Part shown: piece after piece, positions 47,668 through 57,486 of the stretch
Layout: every line of letters begins with the position of its first letter
How positions within the stretch are numbered: position 1 is the first letter of the stretch
Origin: Kingdonia uniflora
Lineage: Eukaryota > Streptophyta > Magnoliopsida > Ranunculales > Circaeasteraceae
Length of the DNA: 64,000 nt
NCBI GenBank assembly: GCA_014058105.1
Contig: JACGCM010001166.1
Location: forward strand, 1,550,001-1,614,000
Direction of reading: 5' to 3'
Translations under genes and position numbers: made by a program
Notes under the pieces: model-generated
The model's input: the letters and a program-made list of their open reading frames with translations, nothing else
Told to the model about the DNA's origin: nothing
Databases searched by the model: none

Positions 47668-48286
47668 GTAAATTCTTTTAATTCACGTAATAAGTATTTA
47701 TATTGAATTGTTGAATTTTAGTTAGATGATGTGGTATATGCAATAGAATAACGGAGGAGGGGTATCATTTATTATGATTTACTGATTCTTATTTCATATT
47801 CCGATACTATAATGGATTATAGATGAAGTGTCATCAGGTATTGATAGGTCATAGTATAACGGTGAATTGTGGCAATTTAATAGCAAAAATAATAATATCA
47901 TATTAGATATGTATATAGGTTATTGGACTGCTATATGGATAGCATATTGGAAGTTAAATTTGTGACGTATGATAGGTTATTGAAGGGCTGTATAAATATC
48001 GTAGTTTCAATGCAACCGTCCCCCCAATAAAAAAACAAAAGAGTAATTACAAAGTGGGGACAACTCCCCACCTCACAGAAAAGGATAAGGAGAGCATGAA
48101 TACTAAAAAGGAAAAAAACATTACAAAGGATATTCCAACAGCTAAGTAAGAAAGGCTTCAATAGCCTTGCAACTAAGCTGCTAACAAGAACACCATGATA
48201 AAACATAGAAAAAACAAATGTTGAAGAACATAAACATGAGTTCCTTCCTCAAAAGACAGCCCATATGTAATTATTGTTATTTATTT
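47668..48286. other. Non-coding, nothing recognised
   Basis: The minus-strand frame at 48206-47931 is hydrophobic, but it overlaps an A-rich plus strand and matches no family. Confidence 0.4.
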
Positions 48287-48715
48287 TCATCTCATGGCCT
48301 TTGATCTTCTTTTCAGACTTGCAAACATAGTAGCCTTAACTGCTATGTATGCTTGGTTAGGAGCATCTTTGAGGATGTCTTTTCGATCCATTTTCTGAAC
48401 AGTCTGGATAAGTTTCTAAAACTATTTTCTAGTCACCCTTTTGTGAGCTATTGTTGTGGCTGTTTGCTTATGCAACCCATACAAGACATATATTAGATGT
48501 ATTAGATCTTTAATGTCCCCTCCATCCACTTTCTGAACAGAGTTAGTCTGGTTTGCCCTGATCTGGGAATTCATATCATTTTAATCTATTTTCTGAACCA
48601 TTTGGATCTGCTTATATGCAGCATCTGCCTCATTTTTTATTAGGTTCTGAGTGCATTTCCTATGCATCCTTGTGTTTGTTATTGCTGTATCTTGCAGCTT
48701 CTGCCCCCCATATGA
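48287..48715 (-). pseudogene. Unrecognised coding-like segment
   Basis: One minus-strand frame is protein-like over about 140 codons with only a few stops. It reads MHRKCTQNLIKNEADAAYK, QIQMVQKID, NQTNSVQKVDGGDIKDL, LYGLHKQTATTIAHKRV, LIQTVQKMDRKDILK and KDAPNQAYIAVKATMF before the stop at 48287. A VQK(I/V/M)D motif recurs three times, which suggests an internal repeat. Composition and repeated motif argue for a real former exon. I do not recognise the family. It lies just downstream, on the same strand, of the NET3-like fragment. Confidence 0.45.
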
Positions 48716-48896
48716 GGAATTCACCAGGTGGACTGTATCTTGATCACCAAATTGACCTCCACATATATTTTTTGAAACTGCCTCACACAGCTTGTATGCC
48801 TCTTAAGTGGGCTCTTGCCTAAACGGTAAAGCAGACAATTTGTTCATTGTGCAACTAGATGAACGGGGAAGTTTGAACCTTCCTAAAATAATTTTC

Positions 48897-49739
48897 TTAG
48901 AGAGCTACACAATTAGTATGACTCTTCAAAGAACCATTAAATAACATCATCCCTGAATATAGTCCCTTTAATTTGTTGAACTCAAATGATCCTTTCTTCT
49001 TGCTTGATTCCTTAAACTTGTTCTTCTTGCTTAAGACAACATTCTCCTTTAAGATATCTATAGATATGTTGAGTTGCCTTATTACCACCCTTTTCTCTTC
49101 ATCTTTCGCGGTCAGTTGGTCCTTTTGAACCTTGTTCTCCTTTTCAAGTCTCTCTATTTCTTCTCTCAGTTTTGCAACAATACTCTCAGATACCCCACTG
49201 GCAACTTCTTGGGTTTCAAGGACGTCGATTATAGATTCTTCTACTTGTTCAGGGTCTTCAACCTCTGACTCATTAAATTCCTCATAATTGAAACACTATG
49301 AATAACTGTCGGATGATTTTTGCCTTGGGATATGGAGCTTCTGAGCCTGGTATTTGGTCGTAAAAGGGGAGACTGGGTATCAACAGGCCAGGGGTCTTAG
49401 GTCCCGAGTTGAGCAATCAAACCGCTCAAGTAAAGAGTGATGGGCCTTGTAAAAGTTCTCAACCATGATAATTAAGTCAAGTCTTTTCTTGTAGTACATC
49501 TCAGCACGTTGGGTAAATGAATTTGTGTCTTCTTCGATCAATTTAAGCATTGCTATTGTCTTCTCATCAAGCTCTGAATTAGTGGAGTGCAGCGAGGTTG
49601 AACATTTTTTGTTGTTATAGCTCTCAAACCACCATGAGTGAGAATCTTTCTTCAATGCTAGCATCTTTCTTACCTCTAAACCAAGTTCATTCGCTCTCCT
49701 CTGCGGCGTCGGCCTTCCTTGCAGCCATGAGAGTGTCAT
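48897..49739 (-). pseudogene. NETWORKED3-like (NET3) actin-binding protein fragment
   Basis: On the minus strand, 49739-49380 reads SHSWWFESYNNKKC, STNSELDEKTIAMLKLIEED, NSFTQRAEMYYKKRLDLIIM and VENFYKAHHSLLERFD, the NAB (KIP1-like) actin-binding domain. After a stop (near 49380) and an acidic linker, 49210-48897 reads VAKLREEIERLEKENKVQKD, QLTAKDEEKRVVIRQLNISI, FEFNKLKG and ends HTNCVAL. The second block is the coiled coil and C-terminus of NET3-type proteins (DEEKREVIRQL..AIDVLK, FEFNKLKG). NET proteins link actin filaments to membranes. The third W of the usual SHSWWWDSH is F and at least two stops break the frame. The N-terminus (MTLSWLQGRPTP) is foreign to the family. Confidence 0.75.
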
Positions 49740-50179
49740 TTAAATTATAATCTTCATCGTCATCAAATACTAGTTGTTTTGGCTTTACAGTCATGCTATC
49801 TTCAATGGGAGGCCCAGAGATTAAATATCCCATCCTCGGTCCAAGGCGCTACAGCATTAGATTTAGAATGAACATAAGTGGTTTCAACATGCACTGAAAC
49901 AATGTGTTTTTCATCCTCGGTTAATTCATTTTCTGGTAGCTGGAAGAGAAGATCTATTTAAGGAGGCAGATTTAGACTATGTACCATTACCACCAGGAGC
50001 TTTAGAGGCGTTATGTTTCAATAACTCATCTGAACAATTTATTTGTGTGTGATTCACAGAAGACTTTGTAATTTTGTCGCAAAACTCAATTTGTCCTCCT
50101 TCATCTAATTTTTCTTTAAGTTTTACTTATAGTTTTTATTATTTAATGTTAACTTCGTACTATTTTAATTTACTTGTAG
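49740..50179. other. Possible coding trace upstream of the NET3-like fragment
   Basis: On the minus strand, 49800-49700 reads VKPKQLVFDDDEDYNL, NDTLMAARKADAAEE and runs into the start of the NET3-like frame in another phase. It does not belong to NET3 and may be a piece of a different gene joined to it. The rest shows nothing recognisable. Confidence 0.35.
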
Positions 50180-50387
50180 GGAAGACGATGTTCACCACCA
50201 CCTCCCGAGTCATCGAGCGACAATTCATGCATATTGAAAGATATGTTTGGCACTAATGTTGCTTACAGAACTGTGCAGTTTAATACAACTGCACCTGAAG
50301 GGTTTTACAGTGTTATAATCGATGAAGTTATTTGTGAAGAGGCGTGTTTGTATGCTGAGAGTCGTACCCTTGGTGATGTCTCTGCAG
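50180..50387 (+). other. Splice-bounded 208-bp open exon, unrecognised
   Basis: The acceptor TTTACTTGTAG|G and donor TCTGCAG|GTGAAG bound 208 bases. They are open in one frame: GRRCSPPPPESSSDNS, then ILKDMFGTNVAYRTVQFN, EGFYSVIIDEVICEE and ACLYAESRTLGDVSAG. There are no stops and codon use looks protein-like. I do not recognise the protein. It sits 1 kb inside the CACTA-like right end and is likely another captured exon. Confidence 0.45.
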
Positions 50388-51172
50388 GTGAAGTCATAGC
50401 TTGATTCAAGATTTTTACTATTATCCAGTGAATAATTTTTTTGTATTTTTTTTTTAGAATTTAAAGCCAACCCTGGTAAGTTGTTTGACATTTCTATTTT
50501 CATTCTGGATATTGGTAAGCTGTTTGACATGATCTTTTAATTGGTATTTCACTATCTTATTTTTATTGAAAATTGTTTGTCATTAATTGATTATTTAAAA
50601 TTTGTGAGGGCTTGCCTGGGACGCGAAAAACAATGGAAAAATTAGTAAAATGCAAAAAATAAGGCAGTACTTACAACGTATATCTAAGTTATTTTTTCAT
50701 GTGACACATAACACGATGTGCTTATGTGTTATAAAGTTTTATCAAAAATGATGATTGTAACAACACTTATTTATGTCGTGTTTTGTATGATGTTTAACGC
50801 AACCCTCATGTTAGTCACAAAAATGAAAAAATGCTACGTATTTGGTGACTTATGGCAGAGTCGCTATAATTCGACCAATAAAACAACAACAATATCAGTT
50901 ACAAATTGCGGCAAATGCGACGAATATTTCAACTCTTATTTATGTTATTTAATTGTGACGTATAAAACAACGTTCTAATGTGTCACAAAAATTGTAAAAA
51001 ATGACTATTTTTACAACTTAACTTTCAATCATAATATTACGACTCAAGTAAATGTTGAGAACAAAAAACTACTGCAAAAAAATGAGACTCTTATTTCGAC
51101 AAAAAAACAAGTCGCTTTAGGCAAAGAACGACTGACTTGCAAAGTTGTTTTTTTACTTTTTTTTACGTAGTG
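50388..51172. other. Right subterminal region of the CACTA-like element
   Basis: The stretch is rich in short repeated words: TTATTTATGTCG/TTATTTCGACA, GTCACAAAAAT and GTGTCACAAAAATTGT, CGAC/GTCG. Such repeats typically bind transposase near CACTA ends. The frame at 50718-50978 is a by-product of these repeats. Confidence 0.4.
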
Positions 51173-51734
51173 CATGGCATCTTGAATTTTTAGGTCGTCT
51201 ACTTTGATCTAAGTTGATAGAGGTTTTAACATGCAGATGAAGAACAAATCTAACTTTTCAAAATCGACATTATGAGCATACATGATGACTTATAACAAAT
51301 ATATTAAAAGCTTGGCACTTTAATGTTGTTTCATTTTGGTTTCAAGTAACAAGAAAAATTACTAACATATCTACAAAAAATAAAGTGATCACTTATAATA
51401 TTACCTAAAACCAATAACCTGCACAAATTTTGTATCAATCTGTAATATCAATGGATATAATTGTTTAGAAATGTGACATAATGCGATATAGTTGAAATAA
51501 CAAATACCTCAAGGGAACATATGTGGCGTATTAGCTACGTACACCGGTTTCATCTTTAACTTCTCTTACAACGCCCGTAAAGATCTCTTTGGACTAATTT
51601 AGCAAAGAAACAAAAGTTGAAATTTAAAAATAATGAAGTAGATGGTAATTTCAAAAAATATGGGATAAGCTAGAATACCTTAAGAATGAAACCAGTTGAT
51701 AATTTCCAGACACCCTCAATTGCCAGAGCATGAC

Positions 51735-52030
51735 GCTTCTCTTGATTTTGGAAAGTATTTTAACTTTGTTAACCCCAAATGCGTAATACTATTGCCGTAC
51801 CAGGTGAAGGATGGGTTGTGATCAAATTTTGCTTAGACCATCCAGGTAAATTTGATCATGTTATTACCACTCTTATTTACGTTACCGTAAAGATAATAAC
51901 GTTCAATATTTTTGCAATGTTCCTAAAATTTGTGTTTGCCATATTATGATATTTATACAGGACTATGGCATTTGGGATTTTCACTGCCACCTTGATCTTC
52001 ACATGGACTGGGGATTAGGAACTACTTTCC
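51735..52030 (+). pseudogene. Laccase (multicopper oxidase) exon fragments
   Basis: Exon 1 (to 51845) reads SLDFGKYFNFVNPK, a one-base shift, then MRNTIAVPGEGWVVIKF and CLDHPG, ending at a GTAAAT donor. After an intron with ...TATACAG, exon 2 (from 51961) reads GIWDFHCHLDLHMDWGLGTT. HCHLD.H..WGL is the C-terminal copper-binding motif of plant laccases, secreted enzymes that oxidise lignin precursors. The second histidine pair and cysteine of the type 1 site are kept. The exon phases no longer match and a frameshift is present. After GTTFQNE the frame does not continue as laccase but as a charged helix (KKAEELQSRILQFQETVER), so the end appears fused to another sequence. This fragment lies outside the CACTA-like ends but inside the Helitron-like interval. 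Confidence 0.75.
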
Positions 52031-53212
52031 AAAATGAAAGTGAATCAAGTTCTAAAAAGGCAGAAGAATTACAATCAAGAATATTACAATTTCAAGAGAC
52101 AGTTGAAAGGTAGCAAAACTTATAGAAGCAGGTTTCTTTAGACTAATTATTTTATGGATAATTTTTTTTTTGATTTGGTGTCTTTAATTTTATTAATTCA
52201 TATTAGAAGTAAATTTATCCAACTTGGAATCTGTGAACCAGGTTCTTGTCAGGAAGCTTTGGAAGCATCAACAAATGAAGACATTTCTAAAGGAGTAAAG
52301 ATTTGAGTATCACCACTACATAAATATGAAAAATATTTATTCTCTAAAACAAACAACATTGTTCTTTTACTTTTTCCTCTGTAGTTATCAATACATGGTA
52401 GTGTTAAACCAATAGTTGCCTTGACGGAGAAGATCATCATGATGGTTGTTATTCAATGTTTTACCATCAAAAAGAGGTGACGAAAAGGGACATTAAAGTT
52501 AGCGTTCAGACTTTATTCGAAAAGTTTTGCGTGCATCTTTAGTTTTAGAAACATTTCCTATCCTCCTATTTTAGTCACACAAAAACAAAAAGTGAGTTAT
52601 ATATCTATGCATAAAAGTGTTGTAATTTCCATGATAATTATTCAAATGAGTTCACCTTATGTACTTATTCAAATGAGTTTACCTTATGTACTTTGTATGA
52701 ATATTGCGGCAGTTTCGATTATGATATTAGGCAACCATAAATTAGTCCCAAAAATTCAATATTATGGGTTGCATTTTCAATGGCTTGATTAGCATACTGG
52801 TGTGATTCCAATGCTTATATGAGACATGTTATATTGTTGTTTTAGATTAAATGAAGATCCATTACTTTACCCCTAAAATGTGATTAACCTGCCTATGTTG
52901 AAGTAGTATGAACAATTTATTCAAGCCTTGCAACTCCATTCATGCCAACTAAAGAAGTTAATATTACCTTTATCAACGTTTAGATTTCCATGACCTTCAC
53001 CTTGGGATAAACTTTGATGTTGCCATTTTATTGATAGTTTTCTCTTATTGTTTAGTTGGACACTCAAGAACTTATCCCTTATTCATATTATCTAGCATTA
53101 TGATTTATGAACTTAAGCAACCGTGCGTATTTCCCTATTTAATATTTGGTCAAGAGACTCTTAAGAACTAATTATCATCATCGTTTTTGTAATTACCCTA
53201 ATGAGCAAAAGT
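52031..53212. other. Right part of the Helitron-like interval, no gene recognised
   Basis: Apart from the short duplication there is no recognisable exon. A possible splice-bounded stretch near 52240-52310 is not identifiable. Confidence 0.4.
52640..52693. repeat. 27-bp tandem duplication
   Basis: ATTCAAATGAGTT.ACCTTAT occurs at 52640 and 52667. Confidence 0.8.
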
Positions 53213-53242
53213 AACCGTGTTTAGCACGGGCTCATAACCTAG
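53213..53242 (+). repeat. Helitron-type 3' terminus (hairpin plus CTAG)
   Basis: A 5-bp GC-rich stem (CCGTG/CACGG) with a 5-base loop ends 9 bases before a terminal CTAG, and the next base is T. This is the usual plant Helitron right end. Confidence 0.7.
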
Positions 53243-55213
53243 TATATATATATGGTGGCTTAGTCTCTAAGAGCTCTCTGGGGTTAGAAGTCGGTTGGGT
53301 ACTACCCAAAGCCCAGTTTGGGTGGGCCCTATTGGACTTGATCCTAACAGAAATATATATTGGGTTATGAGAGCGAATAGGCTTTCACAAGCAATAAGTT
53401 TCTTTTAAAGGTGGGTGCTGGATCTTGCTGTCGACGGATGAAGAAATTGGATTTACTATCCATAATTCCATCTCAGTATTTTTAATCACCTTTCTCGTTA
53501 GCCACTCATGTCTCGAGCCAATCTACCAAGAATAGTATAGTCATGGTTATTTTGGTATGTTGCTGAAGTAGTGCATTTCTAGTCAATCTATTATGATGAG
53601 GATCAGAGGCTGATAGGATAAGGATACCAATTTTAGAAATCAACATTTTTACATGAAGCATAAAAGGCGGCGAACTTGATTAAATCTTGCATCGGTAAAT
53701 TTTTTAGGGGTTTATTGTAGGATTTCGACTAAAAGATTCAATTATAGGATTTTGATCTTTTTTTATCATTGAGTTGGAAAACATGTGAAAGAAAAATAGA
53801 CAAGAAAAATATGTTTTTACGACTAAAAGCAAACTATATATATGTGACTACTTTTGACATAGACCGAGTACACAAAAATTGAAATCTGTGTAGGATTTTC
53901 ATCTCCAATAAAGATTGTGATTTAATTGCCTTTTCCAGGCGAAGGGATTTGGAATATGAGTTAGATGTTATGCATTACCTCTTGAAATTGAGACCATCAG
54001 GCTTAGAGGGTTTGTTGGAATAAAATTTCTACACTTCTGAGGTAAGTACCATTATCACAGATATGAATACTCTTTAAAATTGTAGAAAATAAAAGGAACA
54101 TATGTTATAGCTTTGCCCAAAATGGAATCATAGCAGTAATCTGTAGAACTGAAAGCAAGTGTTGAACAACAAAAACTGCTCTAAGCTTAGAAGTATAGCA
54201 ACAACAAAAAATAACAACTATTCTGAGGTTGGAAATACAACAGCAGCAAAACCCATATGAACAACAATGAATGAAAGAAATGGCTCGAGGCGTGGATCAT
54301 ACTTTCTTTAAAGAGTATTTTGACCAACCCCCAAGTACATGTATTTGTAGTCTAATCTCTTCCCATAATACAATGAGCGGATATGCAGTAGTCTAGTATT
54401 GAAAGACTATGCACAGGTTATGCAATGCACCTCAGCAAAACTATAGAGAGGGAGAGAGAGAGAGCGATGTGAATTGTCGTTGTTATGTATTTTTGGAGAA
54501 GAGACGACTGAGTTATTTATAGAGTTTTTTTTAACAACGTCTCTCCTATATTAACTCAGACATGAGTACGTGGGGAGTAATTCCTTTGGAGCAGGTCTCT
54601 ACTAGCCGTTGGGAGAGAATGTGTGGATAATTTTTCAATAAAAAGAATAGGGTAAGCCTAGCCCAAGCTCAAAGAACCAGAGCCTCCCGAGCCTGAGAGG
54701 TCCAAATATGTTAAGGCCTAAGGGTATAAAAGCCCACCCTAGAACGTGGTTTGGTCAAAGCCATGCAATTTGGTCCATCTGGTTTTGTGTTTTCATATTT
54801 TTATGGCCATACGTAATAATTTTGCAATTTATGTTTCTTTGATCCTCCTCGTAGTGCTTACATTTTGAACGTATTATATTTTAGTTTCCTGCTAAGTAAG
54901 TTCTACCGCAATTAAATCCAAATCTTTAGCAGTTATAAAGGATATGAAACAAAGATGTACATGTACTACAATGTTGTCTATTGTTTAACCTGTAAGGCTA
55001 TTATGTTTATGTGGCTTAGTCTTCTTAGGCATCTTTTTTTGACACATACCCACCTCCCTTATACATGAGGATATGCATCAATATTTATTTCAAATTCCCA
55101 AAGCCATATTTCCTCATCTGCTAGAGTACAATTTTGAGGCCAGCTATGAGGAAACACATTCCCATGCTTCCGTGTTTGATATGGCATAATAAGATCTCAT
55201 GCATATCTATCTA
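53243..55213. other. Intergenic DNA, possible exon near 53940 and a minus-strand TATA box
   Basis: After a CCAG acceptor-like site at about 53939, the plus strand is open for roughly 28 codons (RRDLEYELDVMHYLLKLRPS), unrecognised. On the minus strand CTCTATAAATAACTCAG near 54520 is followed by a CT-rich stretch with a GA microsatellite (54450-54475), so a promoter of an unknown transcript is possible. Nothing else is seen. Confidence 0.35.
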
Positions 55214-55216
55214 TTA

Positions 55217-55542
55217 GAACATCTCCAACAGCATGGTATGCTATTACACTTTTCACATACTTTTATAAAAACTCTTTCCAACAAGGGTATGGTGTTCAGC
55301 ATATTCGCCCCAATACCCCTCCAAAGTATGCGAATCTGGAACTTGGAGAGCGGTATGTGCATACTACTTTTGTGGGTCCTCCACAAATATTTCTTCTCTT
55401 CCTTTCTTTTCTCTCTCTAATAAAATAACATTGTGGGTCCCAAGCTGAATTTAGAGAAAAATCTGTTAAAGTAAAGTGGTATGCTATTCTTGATACTTGT
55501 ATCCAAAATCGGAATAGCATATCTAATCTGTTAGAGATGCTC
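55217..55542. mobile_element. Tourist-like (PIF/Harbinger) MITE with TTA duplications
   Basis: The ends are GAACATCTCCAACAG (left) and, inverted, GAGCATCTCTAACAG (right), matching at 13 of 15 bases. Both ends are flanked by TTA (55214-55216 and 55543-55545), the usual target duplication of this superfamily. The unit is 326 bp without an ORF of its own. GAGCATCTCCAACAG ends are common in plant MITEs. Frames crossing it are not genes. Confidence 0.75.
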
Positions 55543-55545
55543 TTA

Positions 55546-57087
55546 CAAGCCAAAATTTTGTATATCCAGATTTTACAAGGTAAAAAATAATAGAAAAAAA
55601 AAACGTCTGGCATTTCAAAACTGAGGTAAAATGACAAAGTTATATCAGGAATCCTTATCGTGCAATATGATTCAATGACTTGGTCTAGTTAATCAACCAT
55701 TGAAGAGGTCAAATGGTTCACCCAGTCTGCCACCTCACCTTTCCTAAAGAAATTTTTATTTTGTATTATTTCTAATGACATCCCAGACTGGTTTACTTCC
55801 AAATTGCTCAAATGCTCAAAACTAGACTTTCTTTCTTTCTCTTGAGCCCCCTTCTCTCTCACCCTCTAAAGAAGGTAGGAAACTTAAAAATTCTTCCAAC
55901 TTTTTAATTTCATAGTTTATACGATCACTAAGGCACACGCTAACGCGCATACTAGACAGTTGTGCTCAATTACTAATTAGATATTAATGTTGCATAGAAT
56001 CAGTATTTAAAAATATGATTTATATCTTATAAGAGATATGAAAATTATAATGGCAATGCAACATGGCTTTTTAGTAAAGCAATTTAAGATAAGAAGATAA
56101 AAAAATTATATTATTGGCCTACACTCAGACTTACAACATGTATTTGCCTTAACCCCAAATTAGTTTGACTCTGAACCAAATCATATACTAAGACATATAT
56201 GACTGAACATGCAAACAAATAATACACATAGAGGGTTTGCAAGACATGAAGAGGGTTAAAAGCTTTGTATACTATAATGGGCTGTCAAACAACCTCTAAA
56301 CTTGGTGGAGGGAATTAGAATGTTGTAATGTAATATACAATATCTAGAGTTGGAAGGACTAAAAGCCTCGTAACCTTAAAGTTGTAAATAGCTTAGCAGT
56401 TGCACAATCATGAAGTGAAAATAAAAGCTTACTAAATCATATTACAGATGAAAAGATTACAACTACAACTTGTGTTGTATAGACACGACGTGTACATCAA
56501 TAGTAGAAATATGGTCTTATAAAGAGGTGATGTTTACCATTACCTGAATTCCAGCTATTGTTTTCATCAAGCTCTCAACTACTGTAACACTGGCATACAT
56601 GCACAATTCGAATAACAAATAATGAACAAATCCAAGATGGAGCTGAACCATGGAGTAACAAATGGTTCCTAAAATAAAGGTTTATCATTATTAAGGAATA
56701 TTAAGGAAGGCAACGTTAAAACTCTATTGCTGATAACAAATGCAGTCACGCAAGCGAATCCAAATAGATTCGAACCATCATCCTCTCAAAGTATGAGAAG
56801 CTCTTACCAATTTGAGCTTATGGATTCATAGGAAAGAGATCAAAGAGTTATCGTGACCACTGATTAGATAAAATGGAATGCAAAACATGTGCTTCCTTCT
56901 TTTGTTATAATTTCTACCAATCCTTTCATCTTGTATGGGCAACCATTCCATTTTAACATTTCTCCAGTACAGAGGTTACATTGAATATTACTTTAGAATA
57001 GTATAAAACATTATAACATATATACATCATTCTCAAAAATTGTACATTAACAAAAGGACTCAGATGGAGTGGTGCCCAAAATCTTAA
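55546..57087. other. AT-rich intergenic DNA, nothing recognised
   Basis: No gene-like exon or repeat was found apart from short AT-rich words. Confidence 0.5.
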
Positions 57088-57486
57088 TTAGACCCCTGCC
57101 TCGCTTTCTGTTCCTTCTTTTTCAATGAGTTGGATATGAATGCCATAGGAAAAAATAAAACCAAGTATTTTGACTATATCCCCTTCCTTCACTATCATCC
57201 ACCTAAAAATTACAAATATTGATTACTTCAGTAATATCTTCATGTCCTCATACCTGTAATAAAAGATGGTATTGCGTATCTCTCGCTCATAGTGCTACCA
57301 GTAGTACCTGCACTTTGTGACCAAGCAATGAAAAATACGGTCATCTGCAGCTTTGCAAAGTCTGCTCCTGTACAATATCTTGGACCCCCACCGAAATCCA
57401 TAAAGTTCTTATATCTAGCACTCATTTCCATCCCTAGTTGTTGTAACACCTTCATGTCCTCTTCCCCTGATACTTCATTAGCGTGC
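57088..57486 (-). pseudogene. 3' exons of a cytochrome P450 (CYP87-like), broken
   Basis: The upstream piece (about 57486-57330) reads RYKNFMDFGGGPRYCTGADF then AKLQMTVFFI. FGGG.R.C.GA is the haem-binding loop with its cysteine ligand, and the GADF.KLQM wording suggests the CYP85 clan (CYP87-like). The last exon (57202-57088) follows an acceptor (TTTTTAG) and reads WMIVKEGDIVKILGF then YGIHIQLIEKEG before a stop, matching the family's RW..IKGG.I.RTPG...P.GFH..LIEK end. Between them 30 foreign codons (WSQSAGTTGSTMSE...) replace the expected sequence and the exon phases do not fit. GAGGACATGAAG occurs at both ends of the upstream piece. It is therefore a non-functional remnant. Earlier exons were not found nearby. 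Confidence 0.75.

Larger units (their letters stand above)
40630..51172. mobile_element. Candidate CACTA-like element, 10.5 kb, enclosing gene fragments
   Basis: The plus strand reads CACTACGTAAAAATGTAAAA at 40630. At the other end it reads TTTTTTTTACGTAGTG, ending at 51172. The two are inverted copies with 13 exact bases and A/T-rich similarity beyond. Both ends are rich in short GTCG/CGAC words in the first 150-500 bases, as in the subterminal regions of CACTA transposons. Against it: the flanking triplets are CCA and CAT, so no 3-bp target duplication is seen, and no transposase frame was recognised inside. Fragments of COR27-like, RABF1 and NET3-like genes lie within. The inverted ends could be a coincidence in AT-rich DNA. 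Confidence 0.4.
36171..53242 (+). mobile_element. Candidate 17-kb Helitron-like element carrying host gene fragments
   Basis: The right end is good: a hairpin CCGTG-tttag-CACGG (53215-53229), nine bases, then CTAG at 53239-53242 followed by T, as expected for a Helitron 3' end inserted at an A|T site. The left end is a proposal. An A|TC step at 36170/36171 is followed by CTCTATAATAAGGATCACTC, TAAGTGTCCATG and repeated CCTACGTGGC words, which resemble Helitron left ends in plant genomes. Between them lie fragments of at least five unrelated host genes on both strands and no Rep/helicase frame. Helitrons are known to collect gene fragments. No target duplication is expected. The left border, and whether one element spans the whole interval, are unproven. 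A much shorter Helitron ending at 53242 is the main alternative. Confidence 0.4.

Noticed and set aside
51173..51175. 3-bp target duplication for the CACTA-like ends
   Set aside because: The left flank is CCA and the right flank is CAT. They do not match, so the duplication is not claimed.
36171..53242. A collinear host gene cluster
   Set aside because: The recognised pieces are single domains or exon pairs of unrelated genes on alternating strands with stops. Whole genes would show first and last exons.
55296..55637. 113-codon minus-strand frame
   Set aside because: It is mostly MITE sequence including its terminal repeat.
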